A stretch of DNA of 47,210 nucleotides from Lachnospiraceae bacterium (lineage in GTDB: Bacteria; Bacillota; Clostridia; Lachnospirales; Anaerotignaceae), in contig JAHZEA010000017.1 in assembly GCA_019422065.1 (NCBI GenBank), positions 1-47,210 on the forward strand, given 5' to 3'. How positions within the stretch are numbered: position 1 is the stretch's first letter; every line of letters begins with the position of its first letter. Made by a program: the position numbers and the translations under genes. Shown here one piece after another: positions 24,382 through 32,328 of this stretch. The notes beneath the pieces were generated by a model. That model did no database searches. It saw only the letters and a list, made by a program, of their open reading frames with translations, and was not told the origin of the DNA.

Positions 24382-25218
24382 TCAGTTTTCTTTTTTAAAA
24401 TTTATTTCTATTATTTCCGGTGTGTTGAAAAGGCGAAACGGAACTTTTGTAAGGCCAATACCGCTGCTTACATATAAATTAATTGATACATCTGTATTTA
24501 TTTCATCTTGGGTGTAAAGACCTTTTCTAAAACCGCCGGAGCCGGGAGGCAGTATTTTATCTGTTAAAAACGGAATATAAACTTGTCCGCCATGAGTGTG
24601 ACCAGTTAACATAAAGTTATCACTATGGCTTTGTATATATTTGGCTGTTTCAGGCTCGTGGGCGGCTATTATATTAAAGCAGTCGCTTTTTAGTGTATAA
24701 AGCTCTGGCTCTGTGTACGACATCATAATGTCATCAAAGCCTACAATTTTTATATTATACTCATCAATATAAACACTTTCGTCACACAAAACTGTAAAGC
24801 CGCATGAAGTCATAAAGTCATAATACATGCGTACGGCTCCGCCGCCAATATCGTGGTTTCCAAAAACGGCGTATTTTCCGTTTTTAGCTGTAATAGAAGA
24901 AAGGGCAGAAGATAATTTATCAAAATCCATGCTTTCTTTGTCCCGAGCGTAATTATCAAGCAAATCACCGCCGAATATTACAATATCCGGATTAAGTGAA
25001 TTAATTTTGTCAGATATTTTCTGGGCGTTATCAACGCTGTAAAGCTCTCCAAAATGTGTGTCGGTAAAAAATACAGCCTTAAAATCGTTAATATCTTTTT
25101 CGGTAGAGATATTAAGCGTTTTAACTGTAAGATTGTTTGGTTCTATGTACTTTGAATAGACGTAAACTGCCGCTAATATGAATATGGCAGTTAAAATAAG
25201 TTTAAACAGTTTTTTCAT
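24382..25218 (-). CDS. Membrane-anchored metallophosphoesterase (YkuE-like)
   Basis: A 278-residue calcineurin-like phosphoesterase with a single N-terminal hydrophobic anchor (KLILTAIFILAAVYVYS). The catalytic domain would lie outside the membrane. Metal-binding motifs appear in order: FFTDTHFG, IVIFGGDLLDN, VFGNHDIGGG, IIAAHEPE and LTGHTHGGQVYIP. These are the five signature blocks of the superfamily. Related YkuE-type enzymes act on membrane or cell-wall phospho-substrates, but the substrate here is unknown. GGAGAAATTA precedes the ATG. Confidence 0.93.
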   Translation of the reverse strand: MKKLFKLILTAIFILAAVYVYSKYIEPNNLTVKTLNISTEKDINDFKAVFFTDTHFGELYSVDNAQKISDKINSLNPDIVIFGGDLLDNYARDKESMDFDKLSSALSSITAKNGKYAVFGNHDIGGGAVRMYYDFMTSCGFTVLCDESVYIDEYNIKIVGFDDIMMSYTEPELYTLKSDCFNIIAAHEPETAKYIQSHSDNFMLTGHTHGGQVYIPFLTDKILPPGSGGFRKGLYTQDEINTDVSINLYVSSGIGLTKVPFRLFNTPEIIEINFKKEN

Positions 25219-25270
25219 TAATTTCTCCGTATATCTTAAGTTTAATGTTTAACTAAAATTGGTATTTAAA

Positions 25271-25302
25271 ACGGCTCAGACCTTAATAAAAAGGAATGAG
25301 CC
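25271..25302 (-). terminator. Intrinsic terminator of mecA
   Basis: CGGCTCA...TGAGCCG stem with an inner CCTT/AAGG pair, directly beyond the mecA stop. The T-tail is weak. Confidence 0.7.
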
Positions 25303-25312
25303 GCAAGTGGTT

Positions 25313-25951
25313 TTAAGCGAAATTGTCGTATATTGTTTTTACCGCTGGGTTATGTATTAATATGTTTCCGTGTTCCATTAAATAATACTTGGTCAGCACG
25401 TTAGAGGCATATCTGTTTCCGTATTCGTTAAGCACAAACTCCATTGTTTCGTCGTTTTCTTTTTTGTCGCTTTGCAGAAGAAGAAAATATTTATGGTTAT
25501 ATTTATAAAGCTCACTAAAGCCGGTAAATTTTCCTGCTATGCGTACAGAAGCGTCTATAGCATTATCAAGGCAGAGGAAAGAATAAATAGTTATGTTTTC
25601 CTCAGAAGCAGGCTCGTTTTTAAGTGCCGCAACGCCTTTTTTCTTATATCGCCTTAAATCTTTATTCTGTGATATAAGTGCCATATTGTCTTTTTGCGAG
25701 TTTTTATCCGGAAGTTTGGTAACTATAATCATAAGTCCGTCTACAGAAATAGGCGTAGCCTCAACCATAAGAGGTGTGTTGTCAACCTCGAAACCGCACT
25801 GGCTGAAGGCCTTTTCCATAAGACCCCTGAACAGGTCTTGGGTTTTGTCGGAAGGCTTGATAAGTTCCTCCAGCTTAAGATTGTTTTCTTTAAGGTCAGC
25901 GCTTGTAAGTATAAGTTTTATCTGGTTTTCGCTTATCTTTTCTACTTTCAT
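25313..25951 (-). CDS. mecA: MecA-family ClpC adaptor protein
   Basis: Adaptor that brings substrates to the ClpCP protease. The 212-residue product has an N-terminal substrate-binding part (MKVEKISENQIKLILTSADL, then LFRGLMEKAFSQCGF and VEATPISVDGLMIIVTKL). A charged linker leads to a C-terminal ClpC-binding domain (YSFLCLDNAIDASVRIAGKF ... YKYNHKYFLLLQ ... EYGNRYASNVLTKYYLMEHG). Length agrees with the usual 210-220. The ATG follows GGAAGTGATAAC. It is monocistronic, with a terminator behind it. Confidence 0.9.
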   Translation of the reverse strand: MKVEKISENQIKLILTSADLKENNLKLEELIKPSDKTQDLFRGLMEKAFSQCGFEVDNTPLMVEATPISVDGLMIIVTKLPDKNSQKDNMALISQNKDLRRYKKKGVAALKNEPASEENITIYSFLCLDNAIDASVRIAGKFTGFSELYKYNHKYFLLLQSDKKENDETMEFVLNEYGNRYASNVLTKYYLMEHGNILIHNPAVKTIYDNFA

Positions 25952-26163
25952 GTTATCACTTCCAATCTATTGTATGATGTAAGTATAATTAAAAAATGTG
26001 GTTATGTAAAGAGGGTATTGCTGTATGAAATGTAATTGTTATTAAAAATATGTATAAAAAAGTTAAATTACGACGCTTTATATTGTAAAAAATCATTTTA
26101 ACGCCGTATACGTAAAAAAATTACTTTTTAATTAAATATTACGTATTTTTAATACTAAATCTA

Positions 26164-26192
26164 TTGAAATATTATCTGTTTGGATTTATAAT
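26164..26192 (+). promoter_or_regulatory. Sigma-A promoter of the UxaA-type genes
   Basis: TTGAAA (26164-26169), 17 bases, TATAAT (26187-26192). Transcription should begin near 26199, close to AAAAGGAGGGG. The region 25980-26160 is AT-rich and includes GTATACGTAA and ATTACGTAT, possible but unproven regulator sites. Confidence 0.75.
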
Positions 26193-26216
26193 AATAAAAA
26201 AAGGAGGGGTTCATCA

Positions 26217-26510
26217 ATGGATAAAAAAGCTCTTATGTTAAGACCTGTTGACACTGTGGCAACTGTTGTTGAGGATGTTGAAAAAGGCGACAAAGTTTGT
26301 TACGTTAAAGACGGCGCCGAAATGTCGGTAATAGCTAAAGAAAACATACCGGCTTACCACAAAATAGCACTTAAAAGTATGAAAAAAGATGAGCATGTTA
26401 TTAAGTATGGCCAGATTATAGGCGGCATGACATCTGATGCCGACGAAGGATGCTGGATTAGTCATAAAAACATTATGTCACTTCCAAGAAATTATGAGGA
26501 CGAGCTGTAA
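26217..26510 (+). CDS. UxaA-family dehydratase small subunit (SAF domain)
   Basis: A 97-residue SAF-domain protein, the N-terminal part of altronate/galactarate dehydratases and of SuyA-type subunits. It shows MLRPVDTVATVVEDVEKGDKV, then IPAYHKIALKSMKKDEHVIKYGQIIG and ends with SHKNIMSLPR; the invariant-looking H (YHKIAL) and the YGQIIG motif are present. The large subunit follows after 28 bases, so the pair forms a split UxaA-type dehydratase. Fe-dependent removal of water from a sugar acid is the expected chemistry. Substrate is not readable from sequence. Confidence 0.92.
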   Translation: MDKKALMLRPVDTVATVVEDVEKGDKVCYVKDGAEMSVIAKENIPAYHKIALKSMKKDEHVIKYGQIIGGMTSDADEGCWISHKNIMSLPRNYEDEL

Positions 26511-26538
26511 TTTTACTGATTAAAGGAGGAAACACAAT

Positions 26539-27699
26539 ATGAATTTTATGGGATACAGAAGGCCTGACGGCAAAGCAGGCATAAGAAACAAAGTTCTTAT
26601 TTTGCCAACTTGTGTTTGTTCAAGCGAAACATGCAGAATTGTAGCCGACCAAGTGGAAGGTGCTGTGTATGTAAGCAATCAGGCAGGCTGCTCTGAGGTA
26701 GAGCAGAATCTTAAAATTTGTTATGATATGTATTCAGGTTTTGCAGCTAACCCTAATATATATGCTACTGTTCTTGTAGGCCTTGGCTGCGAAGGATGCA
26801 CCCCTGATAAAATGGCAGACGCTATAAGAGCAAAAACAAATAAACCTTTAGAGGTTGTTGTTATTCAGGATGAAGGCGGTACTGTAAACGCAATTAACAA
26901 AGCCGTTAAGGCAGCAAGAAAGTTTGTTCAGGAAGCGTCACTTGTTAAAAAAGAGGAAATCCCTTTAAGCGAGCTCTTTATTGGCCTTGAATGCGGCGGA
27001 AGCGATGCCACAAGCGGACTTGCAGCTAACCCTGTTGTAGGAAAAGTAAGCGACATGGTTGTAGATAACGGCGGTTCTGCTGTTATGAGTGAAACAACTG
27101 AGTTTATAGGCGCTGAGCATATACTGGCAAAAAGAGCCGCAACACCAGAAATTAAAAAACAGATTATAGGCATTTGCAAAGACCTTGAGGAGCATTTGGC
27201 AAATGTAAACCAGAATTTAAGAACAGGCCAGCCTACACCGGGAAACAAAGAAGGCGGCATTTCAACTATAGAAGAAAAATCTCTTGGCTGTATTTATAAA
27301 GGCGGTACAAGACCTATTATGGAAGTTCTTGAATACGCTCAGATGCCTACTAAAAAAGGCGCTCTTATTATGGATACACCGGGCTTTGATGTAGCTTCTG
27401 TTACAGCTATGGTTGCCGGCGGCTGCCAGCTTATAATATTTACAACAGGCCGCGGAACACCTACAGGAAATATTATTGCTCCTGTAATTAAAGTAACAGG
27501 AAACGCTAAAACATACGCTAACATGAAAGATAATATCGATTTTGATGCCAGCGTTGTTTTAACAGGCGAAAAAACAATAGACCAGAGAGGCGAAGACCTT
27601 TTTAACGAAATGCTTGAAGTTGCAAACGGAAAAGTTACAAAGGCAGAGGCTTTTGGCTTTAACGAATGCTCTATGCAGAGAATATGCAAATTTATATAA
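26539..27699 (+). CDS. UxaA-family dehydratase large subunit
   Basis: A 386-residue catalytic subunit of the altronate/galactarate dehydratase family, partner of the SAF protein before it. Family motifs include YRRPDGKAGIRNKVLILPTC, LVGLGCEGC, LECGGSDATSGLAANPVVG, ETTEFIGAEHIL, TPGNKEGGISTIEEKSLGC and IIFTTGRGTPTGNIIAPVIKV. The Cys, His and Glu residues expected to hold iron appear in these blocks. SuyB-type sulfolactate sulfo-lyases belong to the same family and cannot be excluded. It is followed by a hairpin and then a new promoter, so the kinase and dehydrogenase genes are a separate but probably co-functional transcript. Confidence 0.92.
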   Translation: MNFMGYRRPDGKAGIRNKVLILPTCVCSSETCRIVADQVEGAVYVSNQAGCSEVEQNLKICYDMYSGFAANPNIYATVLVGLGCEGCTPDKMADAIRAKTNKPLEVVVIQDEGGTVNAINKAVKAARKFVQEASLVKKEEIPLSELFIGLECGGSDATSGLAANPVVGKVSDMVVDNGGSAVMSETTEFIGAEHILAKRAATPEIKKQIIGICKDLEEHLANVNQNLRTGQPTPGNKEGGISTIEEKSLGCIYKGGTRPIMEVLEYAQMPTKKGALIMDTPGFDVASVTAMVAGGCQLIIFTTGRGTPTGNIIAPVIKVTGNAKTYANMKDNIDFDASVVLTGEKTIDQRGEDLFNEMLEVANGKVTKAEAFGFNECSMQRICKFI

Positions 27700-27793
27700 T
27701 GCTTGTGCGCAGTATTTTAACTGTAATTTAATCAAGGCGAAAACATTAATTAATAATAAAAAACAAATGGATTTTTAATTTGTGATACGCCAT

Positions 27794-27839
27794 AAACCCA
27801 TGTTTTTAAAGCTTTTAGCTGAATTTAAAACATGGGTTT
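27794..27839 (+). terminator. Hairpin after the UxaA-type large-subunit gene
   Basis: AAACCCATGTTTT (about 27795-27807) pairs with AAAACATGGGTTT (about 27826-27838). The T-tail is weak (ACTGCTGTTTT), so termination may be partial. Confidence 0.6.
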
Positions 27840-27866
27840 ACTGCTGTTTTAATACTTAATGCCGCA

Positions 27867-27913
27867 TTGACACGTATTACCCTTTGGAATATAATGTTGG
27901 TTATAAATAACAA
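27867..27913 (+). promoter_or_regulatory. Perfect sigma-A promoter with palindrome at +1
   Basis: TTGACA (27867-27872), a 17-base spacer, TATAAT (27890-27895): an exact consensus promoter. Immediately after comes TTGGTTATAAATAACAA (27897-27913), a near-symmetric 17-mer (TTGxTTAT-A-ATAAxCAA) covering the expected start site at about 27902. A strong promoter with such an operator fits repressor control of the acid-sugar genes. Confidence 0.65.
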
Positions 27914-27956
27914 ATTATACGGCTTTATACGTTCTTTTGTGGATAAAATTGTATAT

Positions 27957-27986
27957 TTCACACATGTATTAAGCTTGTCTTATAAT
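27957..27986 (+). promoter_or_regulatory. Second promoter of the DUF1537-pdxA operon
   Basis: TTCACA (27957-27962), an 18-base spacer, TATAAT (27981-27986). It would start transcripts close to the ribosome site AAGGGGG at 28001-28007. Confidence 0.5.
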
Positions 27987-28014
27987 CAAAAAGCAACCTG
28001 AAGGGGGATAATTT

Positions 28015-29325
28015 ATGCACAAGTGTGTTGTAATTGCTGACGACCTTACCGGCGGAAACGCTACCGGCGTTATGATAAGTGGGTACGGTTACGATACATA
28101 CTCTATTGTTAATATGGAAGGCCTTGACCCTAACAATATGCCGGAGTGTGACTGTATTGTTTACCCTACAAACAGCCGTCAGGTTAATTCCGACACGGCG
28201 TATAAGCTGGTTTATAACGCCACAAAGTTTTTTATGAACGAGAATATATCGGTATATTCAAAAAGAATAGACTCTACTTTAAGGGGAAATTTAGGCAGTG
28301 AAACTGACGCAATGCTGGATGCTTTGGATAATGACGCCATAGCTATGGTTGTGCCGTGTTTCCCTCAGGCAAACAGGGTTATTATTGGAGGATATGTACT
28401 TGTTAACGGTGTGCCGCTGCATAAAACCGAAGCCGCAGCAGACCCTTTGGCTTCAATTAATACGCCGCTTCCGTCACTGCTTTTCAGGAAGCAGAGCAAA
28501 TACGACATTGGCTCCATTATGGTAGACGACATGATGTATGGTGTTGATTACATATCAGATAAAATTAAGCTTTACAAGAAGGAAGGCAAAAGAATTATAA
28601 TATTCGACAGCCTTACTCAGGATGATATGGACTTGGTTGCCGATGCCGTTATTAAAAGTGGTGTAAACTTTATTGCAGTAGACCCGGGCATATTTACAGC
28701 TACTGTAGTTAGTAAGCTTGTACCAAGCACAAAGGCTAAAAAGAGCCATAATAAGGTTCTGGCTGTTATAGGCACAACAAATGCTGTTGCAAGAGGCCAG
28801 CTTGAAGAATTTTTGCAGACACAGCCTAAAACACTTAACATTTATGCCGAAACAGAGGAGTTTTTAAGAAGTCCTGAAAGACGTGAAGCCGAAATTGCTC
28901 GTCTTGTAAATGAAATTCTTTATAAGTGTGAAGATTACGAGATGTGTTCAGTTGTAGGCGACGGTATATTCCCGGCTAAACGAATTTCATTTAAAACATA
29001 TATGGAATATTACAATACATCAGCTGAAGGAGTATCGCGAATTATAAACGACGCTTTTGCTGAGGTTGCAGAAAAAATTCTTCGGGGAGATAAGTCCTTT
29101 AAAGGCCTTTATACATCCGGCGGAGATATAACCGTTGCTGTATGCAAAAGGCTTAATGTAGCAGGCCTTAAGCTGGTTGAAGACGTTGCGCCTTTGGCGG
29201 CTCATGGCGAAATGCTTTCCGGTGAGTTTGACGGACTTAAAATAGTTACAAAAGGCGGAATGGTTGGTGACCGTTACGCCATGAAAACATGCATGAATTA
29301 TTTGTTAAGAAAAATAAATAACTGA
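28015..29325 (+). CDS. Four-carbon acid sugar kinase family protein (DUF1537)
   Basis: ATP-dependent kinase of the DUF1537 family, some of whose members phosphorylate D-threonate, D-erythronate or related acids. The 436-residue protein has the N-terminal substrate domain (VIADDLTGGNATGVM, VYSKRIDSTLRGNLGSE, MVVPCFPQANR) and the C-terminal nucleotide-binding domain (LYTSGGDITVAVCKRL, DVAPLAAHGEMLSG, KGGMVGD). All are at usual positions and the length is normal. A PdxA2-like gene follows 19 bases later; the kinase/PdxA2 pair is the described arrangement for D-threonate or erythronate use. AAGGGGG lies eight bases before the ATG. Confidence 0.93.
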   Translation: MHKCVVIADDLTGGNATGVMISGYGYDTYSIVNMEGLDPNNMPECDCIVYPTNSRQVNSDTAYKLVYNATKFFMNENISVYSKRIDSTLRGNLGSETDAMLDALDNDAIAMVVPCFPQANRVIIGGYVLVNGVPLHKTEAAADPLASINTPLPSLLFRKQSKYDIGSIMVDDMMYGVDYISDKIKLYKKEGKRIIIFDSLTQDDMDLVADAVIKSGVNFIAVDPGIFTATVVSKLVPSTKAKKSHNKVLAVIGTTNAVARGQLEEFLQTQPKTLNIYAETEEFLRSPERREAEIARLVNEILYKCEDYEMCSVVGDGIFPAKRISFKTYMEYYNTSAEGVSRIINDAFAEVAEKILRGDKSFKGLYTSGGDITVAVCKRLNVAGLKLVEDVAPLAAHGEMLSGEFDGLKIVTKGGMVGDRYAMKTCMNYLLRKINN

Positions 29326-29344
29326 AAATTTGGAGGAATTGATA

Positions 29345-30340
29345 ATGAAACCTTTAGTAGCCATACCAATAGGTGATGTTGCCGGAGTAGGCCCTGAAAT
29401 TACAGTTAAGGCTTTAGCCCTTAAAGAAATATTTGACGCTGCAAGATGTGTTGTTGTAGGCGACAAAAAAATAATAGAAAACGCTATTAAAATTACAGGC
29501 ACAAACCTTAAAGTTAATGTAATAGATGAGCCTGAAAACGGAGATTATTCAGAAGGAATTGTTAACCTTATAGACCTTGACAACATAGATATGGATAAAT
29601 TTGAGTTTGGCAAGGTTCAGGGAATGTGCGGCAAGGCAGCTTATGAATATATAGAAAAATCCGTTTCCCTTGCCAACAACAGAAAGGTAGACGCTGTAGC
29701 TACAACACCTATTAACAAAGAGGCTTTAAGAGCAGGCGGCATAAACTTTATAGGACACACAGAAATTTTCGGCGCTCTTACAAACACACCAGACCCTCTT
29801 ACAATGTTTGAGGTTAGAGGCTTAAGAGTATTTTTCCTTACAAGACATGTATCATTAAGACAGGCTTGTGATATGATTAAAAAAGACAGAATTATAGATT
29901 ATGTTGTTCGTTGTACTGAGGCTTTAAAGCGCCTTGGTGTAACAGAAGGCACTATGGCTATAGCCGGACTTAATCCTCACAGCGGTGAGCATGGACTTTT
30001 TGGCAACGAAGAAGTTGAGGAAGTTATGCCTGCAATAGAGGAGCTTAAGAAAATGGGCTATAATGTAGCTGGTCCTATAGGTGCAGACTCTGTTTTCCAC
30101 CTTGCACTTAAAGGCAAATTCAACAGCGTTTTAAGCCTTTACCACGACCAAGGACATATTGCCACAAAAACACTTGATTTTGAACGTACAATAGCTATTA
30201 CAGGCGGTATGCCTATACTCCGTACATCTGTAGACCACGGAACAGCATTTGATATTGCCGGAAAGAATATTGTAAGCGAAGTAAGCATGGCTGAGGCTAT
30301 ACTTCTTGCCGCTAAGTATTCTCCTAATTTCGCAAAATAA
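29345..30340 (+). CDS. PdxA2-like 4-phospho-acid-sugar dehydrogenase
   Basis: NAD-dependent, metal-dependent oxidative decarboxylase of the PdxA fold, 331 residues. The family signatures are PIGDVAGVGPEITVK, TTPINKEALRAGG, FIGHTEIFGALT, GLNPHSGEHGLFG and SLYHDQGHIATKT; the three metal-binding His residues lie in HTE, NPHSGEHG and YHDQGH. True PdxA works in vitamin B6 synthesis, but the preceding DUF1537 kinase points to PdxA2, which turns 4-phosphothreonate or 4-phosphoerythronate into dihydroxyacetone phosphate and CO2. I start at the ATG at 29345, eight bases after GGAGG; the TTG at 29330 overlaps the ribosome site. Confidence 0.92.
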   Translation: MKPLVAIPIGDVAGVGPEITVKALALKEIFDAARCVVVGDKKIIENAIKITGTNLKVNVIDEPENGDYSEGIVNLIDLDNIDMDKFEFGKVQGMCGKAAYEYIEKSVSLANNRKVDAVATTPINKEALRAGGINFIGHTEIFGALTNTPDPLTMFEVRGLRVFFLTRHVSLRQACDMIKKDRIIDYVVRCTEALKRLGVTEGTMAIAGLNPHSGEHGLFGNEEVEEVMPAIEELKKMGYNVAGPIGADSVFHLALKGKFNSVLSLYHDQGHIATKTLDFERTIAITGGMPILRTSVDHGTAFDIAGKNIVSEVSMAEAILLAAKYSPNFAK

Positions 30341-30353
30341 CAGTTGATTAAAT

Positions 30354-30397
30354 TAAAAAATACCCTTATACTGTTAAAAGTATAGGGTATTTTTTTT
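30354..30397 (+). terminator. Intrinsic terminator of the DUF1537-pdxA operon
   Basis: AAAAAATACCCTTATAC pairs with GTATAGGGTATTTTTTTT, with one bulged T, then a long T-run. Confidence 0.88.
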
Positions 30398-30451
30398 ACT
30401 CTGATTATAATAAACAAAACGCTTAAAAGCGGCAATTTTGGAGGGATAGAC

Positions 30452-31624
30452 ATGGAAATTAAATTCGCAGACAGAATGGACAGCTTTAAAGAGGGTATAT
30501 TTACTACGCTGGCCAATATAAAAAAAGAGAGGTTAAAAGAGAATAAACCTGTTTTTGACCTTTCAGTAGGAACACCAGACTTTTTGCCTGAAAAGCATGT
30601 AGTTGACGCCCTTGTAGAAGCCGCCAAAATTCCTGAGAATTTTAAATACGCTATTACAGACAAAGACGAAATGCTTGAGGCCGTACAGGTTTGGTATAAA
30701 AGAAGATACAATGTAGAGCTTGAAAAAGATGAGATAATGTCTCTTTATGGCTCTCAGGAAGGCATAAGCCGTATTGCCCTTACAATATGCAATGTTGGGG
30801 ATACCGTTCTTGTGCCAAACCCGGGATACCCTGTTTTTGCTTTAGGCCCTATGCTTAATGATGCAAATATTGAGTATTACGAGCTTAAAGAAGAAAACGG
30901 CTATCTTATAGATTTTAACTCCATACCGGAGGATGTGGCAAAAAAGGCCAAAGCTATTATTGTATCATACCCGGCAAACCCAATCTGCCGTTTGGCACCT
31001 GTAAGCTTTTACGAGGAGCTTGTTGCATGGGCTAAAAAATATAATGTAATTGTTCTTCATGACAACGCTTATTCAGAGCTTGTTTACGACGGCAAAAAAG
31101 GAATTTCTTTCCTTTCAATAGAAGGCGCTAAAGATGTAGGTATTGAGTTTAACTCACTTTCTAAAACATATAACCTTACAGGAGCAAGAATTTCTTTTGC
31201 TTTAGGAAACAAAGAAATTATCAGCCAGTTTAAAAAACTCCGCTCACAGATAGATTACGGTATTTTTGTACCTGTTCAGAAAGCGGCTGTTGCGGCTCTT
31301 TTAGGCCCACAGGACAGCGTTGAAAGAAACAGAGCAGAGTATGAGCGCCGCAGAAATGCTTTAAGAGACGGTCTTGAGAGCATAGGCTGGAAAGGCCTTG
31401 TATCAGAGGGAACAATGTTTGCTTGGGCTCCGCTTCCTGAAGGATACACAAATTCAAACGATTTTGTTTTGGAGCTTATAGATAAAGCCGGTGTATTCTG
31501 TGTTCCGGGCAGTGTTTTCGGCAGTCTTGGTGAAGGCTATGTTCGTGTAGCTCTTGTTCAGGACGTTGAAGGCATGAAAAAAGTTGTTGAGTCAATTAAA
31601 AACAGCGGCATAATTAAAAAATAA
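30452..31624 (+). CDS. Class I/II pyridoxal-phosphate aminotransferase
   Basis: A fold-type I aminotransferase of 390 residues. Motifs include DLSVGTPDFLPEKHVV, LYGSQEGISRIALTICN, VPNPGYPVF, YPANPICRLAP, VLHDNAYSELVYDG and the PLP-binding Lys in FNSLSKTYNLTGARI. The closing PGSVFGSLGEGYVRVAL carries the substrate-carboxylate Arg. It is closest by eye to the LL-diaminopimelate aminotransferase / MalY-AlaT-like group, but substrate cannot be decided. It is separated from pdxA by a terminator and has its own GGAGGG ribosome site, so it need not belong to the acid-sugar pathway. Confidence 0.92.
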   Translation: MEIKFADRMDSFKEGIFTTLANIKKERLKENKPVFDLSVGTPDFLPEKHVVDALVEAAKIPENFKYAITDKDEMLEAVQVWYKRRYNVELEKDEIMSLYGSQEGISRIALTICNVGDTVLVPNPGYPVFALGPMLNDANIEYYELKEENGYLIDFNSIPEDVAKKAKAIIVSYPANPICRLAPVSFYEELVAWAKKYNVIVLHDNAYSELVYDGKKGISFLSIEGAKDVGIEFNSLSKTYNLTGARISFALGNKEIISQFKKLRSQIDYGIFVPVQKAAVAALLGPQDSVERNRAEYERRRNALRDGLESIGWKGLVSEGTMFAWAPLPEGYTNSNDFVLELIDKAGVFCVPGSVFGSLGEGYVRVALVQDVEGMKKVVESIKNSGIIKK

Positions 31625-31648
31625 TATTATAAAATTTAAGTTCAAAAT

Positions 31649-31690
31649 AAAAGTACGAAATTCTTATAAAAAGAGTTTCGTACTTTTTAT
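31649..31690. terminator. Bidirectional intrinsic terminator
   Basis: AAAAGTACGAAA (31649-31660) pairs with TTTCGTACTTTT (31676-31687). It serves the aminotransferase (+) and Nudix (-) genes. Confidence 0.9.
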
Positions 31691-31700
31691 TTTTAGCTTT

Positions 31701-32324
31701 TTAATTGTTTTTAAGTATTGAACACAAGTTGCGTATTATTCCGGCGGTTAAGCCCCAAATTACATTGCCTTCATACTCATAAAAATATTCAATCATTTTA
31801 GGTTTTGACCACTGGTAGTTTTTTCCGCCGAATATTTTGTTAAATGGAAAATCTTCCGGGAAATCGTAAAGCATGTTTATTGTATATTTTTCAGGCTCTG
31901 TTTCCATAAAAAATTTAAGGGGAACAGCTATTACTTTTTCTACCTCGCTTCGGCTTATTGTTATGTTTTTAACTGCCTCAGGCGTTGTTTTGGCGGCTAT
32001 AGGTATTATGTAAAGGCCGAAAGCCGAAACTATAAAATCAAGACGGCCAAGTATATCAATGTCCTTTTCTTCTATTCCTATTTCTTCAAATGTTTCTCTA
32101 ACGGCTGTTTCTTCCGGGGACTCGTTGTTTTCGGCATGGCCTCCCGGAAAGCAGAAATCTCCCGGCTGACGGTCCAAGTCAAGAGCACGCTGGGTTATAA
32201 GAAGCTTTATTTCGCCGTTTTCCTCAAAAAGGGGTAAAAGCACTGCCGCAGGCTTTAATGCGCCATTGGGGTTAAGTGTACGTTTTTTAAATATTTCATT
32301 AATTTGTGAAAATGCAATATCCAT
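31701..32324 (-). CDS. NudL-type Nudix hydrolase (CoA pyrophosphatase-like)
   Basis: A 207-residue Nudix enzyme. NudL-type members cut CoA and its derivatives to 3',5'-ADP and 4'-phosphopantetheine. The UPF0035-type stretch LITQRALDLDRQPGDFCFPG precedes the Nudix box, which fits G-x5-E-x7-R-E-U-x-E-E-x-G-U exactly (GHAENN, E, then RETFEEIGI). I start at the ATG at 32324 after AAAGGAG; the extension to 32423 overlaps the recombinase in another frame. It lies four bases downstream of the recombinase stop and is the last gene of a three-gene operon. Confidence 0.93.
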   Translation of the reverse strand: MDIAFSQINEIFKKRTLNPNGALKPAAVLLPLFEENGEIKLLITQRALDLDRQPGDFCFPGGHAENNESPEETAVRETFEEIGIEEKDIDILGRLDFIVSAFGLYIIPIAAKTTPEAVKNITISRSEVEKVIAVPLKFFMETEPEKYTINMLYDFPEDFPFNKIFGGKNYQWSKPKMIEYFYEYEGNVIWGLTAGIIRNLCSILKNN

Positions 32325-32328
32325 TTGC

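Noticed and set aside
26090..26150. TACGTA-type repeats before the UxaA genes as a regulator site
   Set aside because: Similar short words occur in other AT-rich gaps (for example near 11200), so no specific signal is supported.
18912..26510. Linking the TauE/SafE permease with the UxaA pair as a sulfolactate pathway
   Set aside because: The genes are 7 kb apart on opposite strands, and the kinase/PdxA2 neighbours point to acid sugars; no sulfur-specific residue can be read by eye.
29345..30340. pdxA as a vitamin B6 synthesis gene
   Set aside because: Adjacency to a DUF1537 kinase and UxaA-type dehydratase, and no other B6 genes, favour the PdxA2 acid-sugar role.
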